Shown here one piece after another: positions 38,534 through 49,400 of a stretch of DNA of 64,000 nucleotides. The notes below the pieces were generated by a model. It did not search any database. It worked only from the letters and a program-made list of their open reading frames with translations, and had not been told where the DNA came from. How positions within the stretch are numbered: the first letter of the stretch is position 1; each line of letters begins with the position of its first letter. The stretch lies in contig OW051495.1 of NCBI GenBank assembly GCA_932521035.1, positions 4,712,001-4,776,000 of the forward strand, in the 5' to 3' direction. The stretch comes from Oscheius dolichura. Taxonomy: Eukaryota > Nematoda > Chromadorea > Rhabditida > Rhabditidae. The position numbers and the translations under genes were made by a program.

Positions 38534-39319
38534 ATGCTCTTCGACAAAGTGCCCATCCAGGAGTATTTCCTGAATCTCTTCAAATTTGACGTTGAGCACA
38601 ATGTCGACAACCCGAACTACCGCTGCCTCCGCGGGGCCCTCCATGTTGTGGTAGACGGTGTTCTCTCTTCCTTTCCCTACTCAATTCTTTTAGAACGCGA
38701 CAAAGATTTTCCTCTGGCTGGAACTCTTGCTCATACCGTTATACGCCTTGTTTCTCTTTCCCTATTTCTTTCTCTGGATAGGTAAGGTCTAGGGATAAAA
38801 GAGGCCACCAATGTTTCAGTCCCCCACCTTTGTCTCATTCTGATTACACTCTACGCCATCAAAAAGGAGAAACAGCGATGGCTATGGCCATTCATCATTT
38901 ATGCGGTAATATCAGCTAGAGCGTTTCAAAGAAATACTTTTTAGGGAATACAATTCTTTATTTGGTGTGGTATATCAGTATTCAAATTTTTCATCGGTGG
39001 GATTATCCTTTTTTCTTGCATCTTTTTTATTTTTAGGTATCTTCAACCCTAACTACTTCCTGGAATTGTATGGCCAAGGGAAGAGCTTTTAGTATCGGTG
39101 CATTTATTGGGTTCAGGTCACCATGAGGACATTTTTATTCGCTGGACAATCATCATTTTGATCAAAATCCTCGTTTTATTGTTCCTGGCTTTTCTCTTTT
39201 GGAGGCTTACCATAGTGTACACTACAAGAAGTTATTTTGAAGCTAAACAAGATGGAGCTGTTGATCTCTCAAATCCTGAGACTGCAACTGGACTAGAAAA
39301 GTTGATGAAACCACTGTAA
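38534..39319 (+). CDS. Second four-helix membrane protein (LAPTM4/DUF7027-like)
   Basis: Exon 1 has NPNYRCLRGALHVV, close to the cysteine-HV phrase at the first helix of LAPTM4-like and related nematode proteins. Exon 2 reads NATKIFLWLELLLIPLYALF and then LFPYFFLWI. Exon 3 has VPHLCLILITLYAIKKEKQR and WLWPFIIYA; exon 4 has GIQFFIWC. A final exon gives WTIIILIKILVLLFLAFLFW and the tail EAKQDGAVDLSNPETATGLE, stopping at 39319. The join before the last exon is not clean in phase, so that border is uncertain. The gene ends 37 bp from the stop of PRPF18, which converges on it. Exon 1 is GC-rich and later exons AT-rich. Confidence 0.6.
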
Positions 39320-39356
39320 AAAAAGATATGAAAAGACTGTAACCTTGGATTTTATT

Positions 39357-40730
39357 TTATGAAGGTTTTACAAATTCGACACATTTTGAAGGATCTGTGG
39401 GAAAATATTCTTGCATCCTCGTCATTAACCGTTTGAACGCTTGAATATATTTCCGCTGCGTTTCGTCATTTAAAACATGTGCAATATTTGACACATACGA
39501 TTTAGCCGAACCAGGACGTTGATGAATACCTTAAAATTTGAACAGATATTCATCACGAGCTGTAGGACATACCAGATCGCGTGACACCAACAGGCCACGG
39601 AGCATTACCAATTGCCATTTCCATATATGCATTATTAGCCATAATATAATTACGATCTATTATCAACATTCTAAAAAATAGATAAGGAATATGTAAGCAA
39701 GTACGAACCGGCATATTTTCGTCAAATGATGTCTGATATCGTGGTTGCAATTGTGATTTTCAAGGGAATTCATTAAGGGTCTTAAATGCATGGCTGTTTG
39801 TTTATGTATCGACGCTTCATATTTTCCTAAAACAATATGACGAGAAAGAAAAATAGATATACCTGCAGCTGACTTTTTAACTTCATCATCACGTTGGTTT
39901 AAAACTTTTCCCCATCTGGCTAGGATGAATTTGAAAAATTCAAAAATTATATCACAATCTCGTTTAGCATCATCTCCTACGGTGGAATAATAGAAAACGA
40001 ACGGTGTAAGCAGATTACCTAAGCCTAAAAGTGTTGCTCGTTGCTCTATTTTGCTCCAATCATAGGCAGAATCAGGAAGCACAACATCATGTTTAGCCGC
40101 GTCGCCAGACGTTCCTTCTATAACTTCCTAAATTTCTACTCTGAAAAAAGAAGAGTAGATCAACTTACCTTCATCAGTTCATTGTCGACATCGTCCATGG
40201 CCGTTTGCATTTCATTTTTCAGCCCTTCTCCGAGATCTGGCTGTTCAATCTGATGTTGTAGAAGCCGTTCACGCATGTCTTTTTCGTTTTCTCCTATAAA
40301 TGAATAAAAAAAATGCAATATAGATATATACTAACCAAAAAGTATAATCGGCAAATTTCGAGTACGAAGCCTTTTTCTCACTTCCTGAATACTAATTTTG
40401 TGAACAGAAGCGTCGTCCAACTCCGGTCTATTTTTCGCATCCATTGATTTCTCTTTTGGATCATTGAGCCCTATTTCCGCCTAAACAAGTACTACCCGGC
40501 ATTAGAAAGAAACTTACATCTTCATTGCGCTCTTCTCGTTTTTTCTTCATTTTCGCATAGTATTCTTCTTCTTCTTTAGCGTTGAGGTCACCTCGTTTAA
40601 AAAACTTTTTACCATTAGACTAAATACTTGTGTTACGCTCAAAAGAATTTTTACAAACCTCAACTTCTACTGTTGCAATTTTCTTCCGCTTTCTCTCCAT
40701 CTCTGCTTTCATTTGAGTCATAAAATCCAT
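39357..40730 (-). CDS. PRPF18: Pre-mRNA splicing factor 18
   Basis: PRP18 acts with Slu7 in the second step of splicing. The start at 40730 gives [20 protein letters not shown], then the lysine-rich N-terminal region with a [14 protein letters not shown]-type phrase. A PFU-like motif region follows. The conserved C-terminal helical domain has [60 protein letters not shown] and PWPVGVT, then [20 protein letters not shown] and [16 protein letters not shown]. The stop is at 39357. The most conserved PRP18 loop ([18 protein letters not shown] type) is intact. The gene runs divergently from FMC1. Confidence 0.93.
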
Positions 40731-40980
40731 TGTGCCGGCAAGTATTAAAAATTATATTCAAACTGTAAATATCTGAAACTGAATATGTATTGCTGTCAAA
40801 ACACACCAAATACAAAGAGAGGACTGTTTCAGAGAGAAAGCTGAGTTCGCGAATTCGAAGACGAGTGCCGTAAGTGTGCTCCAAGGAAAAGGAAAGGAAG
40901 GTATCATTTGAATTTGTTCGCGCTCTTCAAAGAGCTCCTCTCACTTCTGCCAAGCCGTTGTTTCCGTGTTCCAATCAACA
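40731..40980. promoter_or_regulatory. Shared divergent promoter region of PRPF18 and FMC1
   Basis: The two start codons are 250 bp apart head to head. Neither has an acceptor-like sequence next to its ATG, unlike the downstream genes of the FMC1 run. No TATA box or named site was identified. Confidence 0.5.
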
Positions 40981-41397
40981 ATGGCTCGACTTGAAACTTG
41001 TTCTTCTGCATTGAAAGCCTTTCGTCAAATTGCAGCGGAACTGAGGAAAATAGACAAGGTCCATATTTCGAGTGCTGTTAATCGCTTATTTAGAATTTTA
41101 CCAACAGCTCTCCGCAATTTCAATATGTGGCTCAGCAAATGCGAGAGCATCAAGTAACTCAAAGAATATTTGCTAAAGCACCCAACGAAGCAGAGCATGT
41201 AGCTCATTTATATGCAACCTACCTTGCTAGGTATTTCTTTATATCATATGCTCAAGATTCGATCCGATATCATCGTTACACGTGTTTCTTACAGCACACG
41301 GAGATTAACTGAGTTGGAATCTCGATATAGAGGAGGCGAGAAAACTGTCGAAGAAAGTGCCCGCCTCGTTGGCTTACAACTGCCGAAAAAACATTGA
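40981..41397 (+). CDS. FMC1: FMC1 homologue (mitochondrial ATP synthase F1 assembly)
   Basis: FMC1 stabilises Atp12 during assembly of the F1 sector. The start at 40981 gives SALKAFRQIAAELRKID. After a 49-nt intron comes SPQFQYVAQQMREHQVTQRI, then EHVAHLYATYLAR. The last exon has the diagnostic phrase GEKTVEESARLVGLQLPKKH, with the stop at 41395-41397. This matches the RSVEESAGLVGLKLP end of the human protein. It is about 105-115 residues, normal for the family. It heads a three-gene + strand run. Confidence 0.88.
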
Positions 41398-41507
41398 ACA
41401 GTATATTCTTGATAGCTTGTTAGATATATTTAAACATTATATTTATTTTTGTCAAATATCTTGGTGTGCACCTATTCTACCTCTTACTTTCTATTCTGAC
41501 GATATTC

Positions 41508-41521
41508 ATTCAGTTATTTAG
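41508..41521 (+). promoter_or_regulatory. Candidate spliced-leader acceptor before NCAPH2
   Basis: The sequence ttcagttatttag ends exactly at the NCAPH2 ATG, 125 bp after the FMC1 stop. This is the layout of a downstream gene in a nematode operon. Confidence 0.55.
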
Positions 41522-44147
41522 ATGGCAGATGAGGATAAAGGAGCGTCTAAATATGCTTATTTGTTGCAACCTATCAAAGATCTAGAGCGAAATTTTGCTA
41601 TTAATATAGTAGAGCTATTGGAGGAATACACAAAAACATTGGACGCTGTAGCAGCAGCTGAAAACTTCCAAATAGATAATGCTCATAGGTTCGTTGTATT
41701 ATATAAGCACTTCTGTCTTTTAGATTTAATTTTGCTGAAGCAGCCATGCTTATTCATGGTAGTGCAAATGTTTTTGGAAAAAAAGTCGACCTGATCCACA
41801 ATCAAGCTTTAAATTTCTTTGAGGTCTTGAAAATCACTAAAGATAAGAAAAAAAAGAATAAAGGTAGACTGCGTTTTATGTGGCTTATACCGACTATTTC
41901 AGGAGATGACGATGAAGATGAAGGAATAGGAGGCGATGATCAGATGGACCCATTTGTTCCAGTGGATCCTTGTATCTTGCAGAATTTTTCTAAATTGAAA
42001 CCGGCTCAACTGCCATCTTTAATCTCTAAAAGTTGGATCATATGAATCCGTCGTATCGTTTCTTTGTTTAGACCAGCAACAGCCGATACCTTCGATATCA
42101 ATCATGCCAATGTCACTTATGCCATTAGCCGATTTTGAAAAATGCAACGTCCCTATTTATAATTCGAAAAATAAAAACGAAGTTGTAGGAAAAAAGGATG
42201 ATTTCAAGATAAACACCGGCTATATGAGTAAAACGGTAAATTTACTGCAATTTTGTAATAAAAATGAATTTCAGGGCGCATTACTACTCGACTTGCTAAA
42301 TGAAAAGCTAACTAATCTTTTTGTCACTGAGAAGCGTATCAATACTACAGAAGTTGATAGAGACTCCGGATGCAGTTCTCCCATGAATGACCCTGGCATG
42401 GGTACGTTTTTTTGGCCTATTTGACTCATTTAATTGCAGAAGCAGATTTACCTCCTTATTCTCAACAATTTGATCCAGGGAGGCCATCTAATGCAATAGA
42501 AATGATCAGAAGAGCTGCTGGTCCATCTCTAGATTCTAATACATTGCTTCATAGGTATTTTGTTCATATCACTTTATTATTTCAATCTAGGCCAAGCTCA
42601 GTTCATTTAATCCAGGACGGGAAAAATTCTCAACCCTTAGCTGTACTAGCAGAAGAGTTTTCCAACTCAGATTTTGGAGGAGATTTTAATGATGATGATT
42701 ATGATATTCCTGAAGCGTCTAAAAAGAAGAAAGATCCAGTAAGTTCTTTATTTAAAATAAAACTATTGAGTTTAATTTTAGTGGGAAATGGATGACGATG
42801 GGGAAATCGACCCTGTAATTGATAAAATTGAAGATCCCTTTGAAGAAGTAAATTGGAAGCAAAAGCCATACAGAGAGGGTAAGAATACAATAAATGTAGT
42901 CACTATTTTGGAGAAGAAGAAAAAGGTAAGCTATACAGTCTCAATCTTCCAATTCGCATAGGAATATGATAGAAAAGACCCTAAAGAGAAAGTGATGGAA
43001 TTCATAGATTTTGTCAATGATCAGATTATGTTTCTTGGAAAAAAACAAAAGTTGAAACGAGAGCTCGGCCTTGGAACCCAGCATAAATGGGTCAGTTTCC
43101 CTTTTAGAAATTACCATTTTTATTAGGAAGATGCGATATTGCCGTACATTGCGGCTCAGCAGAAGCGACGTATGAAGGCTCGTCGAGAAATATTAGCGCA
43201 TCGCAGAGCCGAAGAAAAGGTAGCAATTCGACAACGTGGGAAACCTCCAATAGTCGCAGGTATTCCAATTTTCTTTAGTAATTTTTATGTTTCACCCAAG
43301 AGTATGATGAAGACGACGATTTCGCTGCTGATGCCTATGATGATGCTCCTATTGATGAAAACCAGCCGATAAATCGACTTGTTAGTATACTTTTGACTAC
43401 AGTTTTACTTTTTTAAGATTAATTCGTCTACAATTCAGCGTCCGTTAATGGCAGACGTGGAGGATGATGACTTAGCAGGAGACCTTAACTTCCCGGCCGT
43501 TTTTGTCGGTATATCATTCAGCAATACTTTATACTGTGGATTGTTGTTAAGATCCTGTATCACAGAATCCTGATTTACTCATGAATATGGGTAAGAACAC
43601 CGATGGAATTCATGATGGAATGAGTGTTGAACAAATTATTGCATTTTACAGGATAAAGTAGAAAATGCATTTATTAATAACTCTAATTTAAAACATTCAG
43701 ATATTGGGAACAAACTGCCGAAGCAATGTCCAAATTAGCCGCGCGTGTGCAAGAATGGGATGAAAAAATGCAACCAATATTGGAAGAAGAAGAACAAAGG
43801 AAAGAGTTTGATATTCATGAATATGGCGACGAGCTTATTGATTTCTTCGATGAAATAGAACAAGAAAGAGAGCTTCCTCAAGTACGCATAAAAGTTTTTT
43901 CTTGTCAATAACAATTGCAGCTTTTGCGTGGTAAAAAAGAGTATGAAATCAGCCGATACTTCCTCTCAACACTAATGATGGCAAACACCATGAACATAGA
44001 AGTAAGTTGGCGTTGAATGTCTTAACATACCATAACTAGATCATCACTGAACAGCAGTCAGGACCGGATCCGCTTAAAATGATGCGAGTCCAGCTATTAA
44101 AACGAGAGAGACATCATAACATTTTTGATCAGAACGGAGCCATGTAG
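41522..44147 (+). CDS. NCAPH2: Condensin II subunit H2 (kleisin beta)
   Basis: This kleisin closes the SMC2/SMC4 ring of condensin II for mitotic chromosome assembly; the C. elegans protein is KLE-2. The start at 41522 gives SKYAYLLQPIKDLERNFAIN, then IVELLEEYTKTLDAVAAAEN. The diagnostic phrase FNFAEAAMLIHGSANVFGKK, with VDLIHNQALNFFEVL, is joined across a short intron. An acidic middle follows, then PWEMDDDGEIDPV-type sequence. The C-terminal winged-helix region has KLAARVQEWDEKMQPILEEE, YEISRYFLSTLMMANTMNIE and MMRVQLLKRERHHNIF, with the stop at 44145-44147. There are many introns of 40-60 nt and the gene is AT-rich throughout. Confidence 0.88.
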
Positions 44148-44315
44148 CGATTACCTCAACCCCCTTGTATGTTGTGTCCGTTGTATTATACAGCTTTTAT
44201 GCCTCTAATATTGTTTAACAAGTATTACATTTTTTCCAATGAAATTGGGTACTATCATGCTTCATTCTTTAAGTTATGTTTCGTTCAAGACATATTTTGT
44301 TGAGGAATCGCTTGT

Positions 44316-44329
44316 TCTCATCTTTTCAG
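44316..44329 (+). promoter_or_regulatory. Candidate spliced-leader acceptor before RFC3
   Basis: The sequence tctcatcttttcag abuts the RFC3 ATG at 44330, about 180 bp after the NCAPH2 stop. It suits trans-splicing of an operon gene. Confidence 0.55.
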
Positions 44330-45662
44330 ATGGCTTTATGGGTAGACAAATATCGGCCGAACCAGCTAAATCAGCTAACATACCACAAGGAGCAGGTTTA
44401 TTATCTTTATTTTAGCAATCACATAAAGTCTTTAGGCTGAGCGTCTTGCAGAAATGGTTAAAAATGATGATTTCCCTCACTTGCTTGTTTACGGACCTAG
44501 TGGGGGTGGGAGAAAAACTCGGATAAACTGTGTGTTGAGGTATTGAACTTTATACTCGCATGTTGTTTTATAGAGAACTATACGGAGCGGCTTCCGAAAG
44601 ACTTCGTCTGGAAACAAAATCCTTTACAGCACCATCAGGAAAAAAGCTAGAAATACAAACAGTCAGCAGTAATTACCATATCGAGCTGAGCCCTGGGTAT
44701 TTATGCTAATTGCGACTATTTTCATGAAAAATTTAGTGATGTTGGATTTTACGATCGTGTTGTTGTACAAGAAATAGTAAAACAGATGGCTCAGTCTTCT
44801 AATTTGGACACATCGAACCGATCTTTTAAAGGTTGGAGTGTACTTTCTTTCTTTCAAAGTAGACGTTTTCAGTTGTAGTTTTAATGGAAGTTGATCAGCT
44901 TACGCGTGATGCGCAACACGCCCTTCGCCGTACGATGGAAAAGTATTCAGGAAACTGCCGTCTTATTCTTTGCTGCGAATTCCTTTCGCGAGTTATTGAG
45001 CCCCTACAATCGCGATGTGTAGCTATTCGCGTACCTGCTCCTTCAAGCGACGATGTCCGCAATGCTGTACTCTCTGTATGCAGAAAGGAAAACGTGAACA
45101 TGCCGGAACCCGTGTTGGTGGATCTAATTGAAAAAGCCAATGGCAATATGCGTAGAGCAATTTTAATGGCAGAAACAGCTATTGTTCAGTCTCAGGGAGG
45201 TCTTATTCAAAGTTCACAAAAGGTACGCTGTTTTGAAGAACAAGCTATTTTAATAATGCAGATTCCTCTTCCTGAATGGGAACTCTACATTAAGGAAACC
45301 GCTCAGATTATCGTTAAACAGCAAAATAATGAGACATTACTTAAAGTTCGGGAACGTCTGTACGAAGTGCTTTCACGCTGTATTCCCGCAAATGTTTTAT
45401 TTGTGGTGAGTGCTAATATCTTTTCTTAAATAGCGGGCTGTATAGTACACTAATATCCTCACTTTTTGCTCATTTTCAGCACCTACTCAAGTGCCTGTTA
45501 CCGGTTTGTCCACCCGCCGCTCGTCAACAAGTTATTTCTGAAGCTGCTACATATGAACATCGTTTAACAAGAGGCCAGAAAGCAATCTTTCATTTAGAAG
45601 CATTCGTTGCTGCCTTTATGGACATTTACCTCCAGACCACTCAAGACGCTATGGAGCATTGA
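44330..45662 (+). CDS. rfc-3: Replication factor C subunit 3
   Basis: RFC3 is one of four small AAA+ subunits of the clamp loader that places PCNA on DNA. The start at 44330 gives MALWVDKYRPNQLNQLTYHK. The nucleotide-binding loop is LLVYGPSGGGRKTRINCVL, which carries KT but an altered glycine loop, as expected for this subunit. LMEVDQLTRDAQHALRRTME holds the Walker B region and LQSRCVAIRVPAPS the SRC arginine-finger motif. The C-terminal collar has PEWELYIKETAQIIVKQQNN and YEHRLTRGQKAIFHLEAFVA, with the stop at 45660-45662. The length of about 350 residues is normal. Confidence 0.95.
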
Positions 45663-46401
45663 GTATTTTCTCTTGGTCTCTTTTTACGAGTATTACATGC
45701 CTTCCACATTTAAATAAAACCTCTCTCAAGTCTATGAAAGTATCCTTGTCGCCAGTCTTCCTTCCGACTGTCCGGTGTGCTAATAATAATACGTAATTTG
45801 CCATTCCTTATGGTACTTGAGGGCTTCTTCGGCGGCTATATTTCCTCGGCAGGCGGACGGCACCTTCCTTTTTTCTATTTTCACTTTCTGAACTTTCCAA
45901 AAATATGTGGAGACAATAGATATCTCTTCTCTGCGTCAGCTGACCTATCTCTTCACTTTCTCTCCATCTGCCGTCAAGTTCCAAAGAGATTTTTGTCTAG
46001 TGAAAAGTCGGCGGGATCGGATACCGTGACCACACCTGGCTGGACAAGAAGTTTTTTGAAAGCTTGGGCGATAGGCTGCTTCGGTCTTCAACAAATTCTT
46101 GTCATCCGTTTCTAATTGTCATCTTGCTGGGTGCCCTGCCATCCGCTCCCTGTAACGAGACGGTAACCGTACTGTACAAGCTATTGTTTCGCATCGCATC
46201 GCCCTTAGCTTCCCGCCCTCTCCGCGATCCACGGAATCCTTTCTGGGTCACTCCCTATCACCCGTCAATCACTTACCGGCTCCACACCTATTGTTTTTTC
46301 AACTGTCCTTTTTTTCTCCTTCTCTTTTTCCAATTAATCCACTGTCTCTCGCTCATTAATCTCCTTTCTGTATCATGTCGATTTCAGCTCTTTATGCCCA
46401 G
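45663..46401. other. Intergenic region before the cadherin gene
   Basis: It contains the RFC3 3' UTR (aataaaa near 45714) and the likely cadherin promoter. Open frames at 45777-46405 match nothing recognised. Composition changes here from AT-rich to GC-rich. Confidence 0.4.
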
Positions 46402-49400
46402 ATGAGGCTCCTTTTCTTTGTCCTCCTCTTCTACGGAATCTCTGCCGATTCAGGTTAGCGCCAATGGCAATAAATTAGACGAAGGAGGTTGCTTCAAAGG
46501 ATCCAGGTCATTGCCAAACGAGATCTGCCTTTTGTATTGTCTAACTGGATGGTATCGCATAATGATCTAAAATTAGAAAAAGCGTCATTACACATAGAAC
46601 ATAGTTAGAATTATCGCCGTATCTCCAAGTCTTTTTCCGTGCAACTTTCTCCGCGCGTATTCGGCCACTAATTTGAGCGAGCGCGAAAGTGAGACAGTGA
46701 AAACACGGGAGGTAGCATCAAGTTCCGAGGGGACCCGTTTCAGAATGTTTCTTCCCGGAATCCGAGCTCCGACCCTTTTTCTACGAGGTCTCCTCCTCGA
46801 CGCCCGTGGGCACTGCCGTCGCCGACAGTTTGGTTGATCCTCCCGGTTCCCGGCTGCGCCTGGCCTCCGTTCGATCGAACAACTTGCCCCAGGTGATAAA
46901 TTCAGGGATTCAAATATCGCGGCTCCAGGTCAATTTCACCGAAAAATTTACCCTGCTCGCAGAGGAGACGGGCCGATTCCGGCTGGTGTCGGCCGTGCCC
47001 CTGTCCCTCCCGGCGTATCCCTCCGCCGTCACGGAGACCCTCCTCTACGTGACCGTCATCTGTAACGGACGCCCGTTCCCCCTGATGACCATCCGGCTTA
47101 ACGCGGCCAACACCATCGCCCCCTCATTCCTCAACGAGCCCTACGTGGTCGAGGTGGGCGAGGCAGGTCCCCCGCTCTGCCCCAGGCATCCTCCCGTTTC
47201 AGCCAATCCCTCTGGGACGAGAGGTCGATACGCCGATTTCTGTCGTCGACTGGGATCCTTCCTCGACCTATGACGTCAAACTGGAACTGGAGGTTCGTCC
47301 CTTTCCCCCGTTATGATCAGAGTCCCCTCCAGAACAATCCCTCCTTCGAGTTGGCCTCCTATCCCGGGGGGCCACCAGAGGGGGTCGAAGACGTCGGCTC
47401 CTGGGCCAAGGCCCAGTACCCTCCCCAGTTTACCCTCCGACGAATCGGACCCGTCACCTACCCCGTCGACCTCAAGCTGACTGCTTCGGTGAGTTCGGAA
47501 AAATACGGAGAGCAACCGTTACAGGACAACGGAAATCCTCCTCATGTAGCCATTTCTTCGATAAGGATTAGGGAGAAATCGAAGAACCAACCCGTATTCA
47601 GCAAATGTTTTATTTCGTCGAAAGTGGGAGAGAACTCCGCCAAGGGCACCAAAGTCACCCGGATTCCCATCGAAAATTACGAGGTTCGTTGCCGGGACAG
47701 GAGGAAGAAGATCCCTCTCAGAGTGCCCGATTGACTCTGGTCGATCCGGACGGGACATTCGCCATCGACGGGGACGAACTCGTGGTGGCCGACCCGAAGC
47801 TCGTAGACCGCGAACTGTTCTCGACCCTGGAAGTCGTCGTCGAGAACACGAACGCCGACAAGAACGCACTCTGCAAAAGGCTGAGGATACGGGTGGAACT
47901 GGAGGACGAGAACGACAATAGACCTGTGTTCGAGCGGGAGAGGTAAGACGCACCCGAGAGAGACAGAGACCCCCTTTCAGCTACTGGTTCCATCTGGATG
48001 AGACCGTCTCGGCCGGCACGGAATTCGGCATTTTGAAGGCGAGGGACGTGGACCAGATGGAGAACGGGAGAGTGACATACGAACTGCTGAACAAGACGGG
48101 GCCCTTCCGGATCTACCCCCGGGGACGGGATGCCATCCTCGCTACGACGGGAGACCTGGGGCCAGAGGAGCAGTACAAACTGGTAGTAGAGGCCAGAGAC
48201 CACGGGGAGCCGTCAAAGGTCACCGCGGTGGGGGTGGAGATCTTCGTGGTTCGACCCGGACGCCCGGTGAAGGAGATCGAGATCAAAAAACAACAGCGAA
48301 AGTTTAAAACCACGACCACAACCCCGGAGACGGCCACACCGAGACCCACTGAAAGAACCACCACCAGGCCGGCCCTTGTGACATTTTCCTTCCCAAGCAA
48401 GCAAGAACTCATCGACAGGGCCGTCGACAAGGCTACCAGGGAATTCCAGGAATTGGTCGCCGCCCCGGAAAATCCCAAAAATATTCGGAAGCCCTCCTAT
48501 TCGACGACGGCTTCCTCCCAAGAAGAAGTCCGTATACGGACGGTTTTGAGGAAGAACAAAGACGGCAGTAGGGAGGGCCCGACGAAGCATATGAAGGAGC
48601 CAGTGGCCCTGCGAGGAGTGGCCCAGGTGACGGGTAGGCCGAGGCCTCATCTGCTCGGCTTGGTCCCGGCTACGAGTACCACTGCCAGGACAGAGGGCGA
48701 GAATGAAGTAGACGACGAGACAAACGAAGAAAAGGAAGAACTGGGAGGGCAGCCGGAGGAAAAGGTGAGTCGGGACAGTCCCATCTTTGACCTAGACTTT
48801 GAGAAACCATTTGGCTTTACGGCGGAAGAGTACTACTACGAGGTATTCGGACAGCCGACAGAAGACGACGTCTTCGGACGAGTTGTCGCCGAGCCGAATC
48901 CCCAGATGTACGGACTCGATCGAAAAGTACCGGGATAGGGGGCAGGCTGTAAGTGGCTCTTTCAGGTGTCCGGAATATTCAAGGTGGACTCGGACATCGG
49001 CGAGCTGGCCGTGGCCAAGAGGCTCTACCTCCACACCCCGGGGAACATCAGCTTCAGTGTCTCTGCCACCGACGGACAGAGCACCGTAAGTTGCATTTGT
49101 TTTGGTTGTTCTCGCGGGGACAGCTAATAACTGTCGGAGACAGTGCGCAGCCGGCTGGGGGACAGGTGCTGGTAAAGCGATTTCGGGTGGCAGCTGTAAT
49201 TACGGATGGCCGGAGAGGCAAACGCTAGGAAAAACAGTTGGGCTGGCAATGGAACACTTTACTGGCCCTTCCCTTAAAAATAAAAGGGGACTAGGGAGAG
49301 AAGAGGAGCCGGTACAATTTACGGTGCTCAGAGGACAGGAATAGAGTAATATGATGTGGGGGGTGTTCTCAAAAGCAATAGTTAGCAGCAGTCAGTCGGT

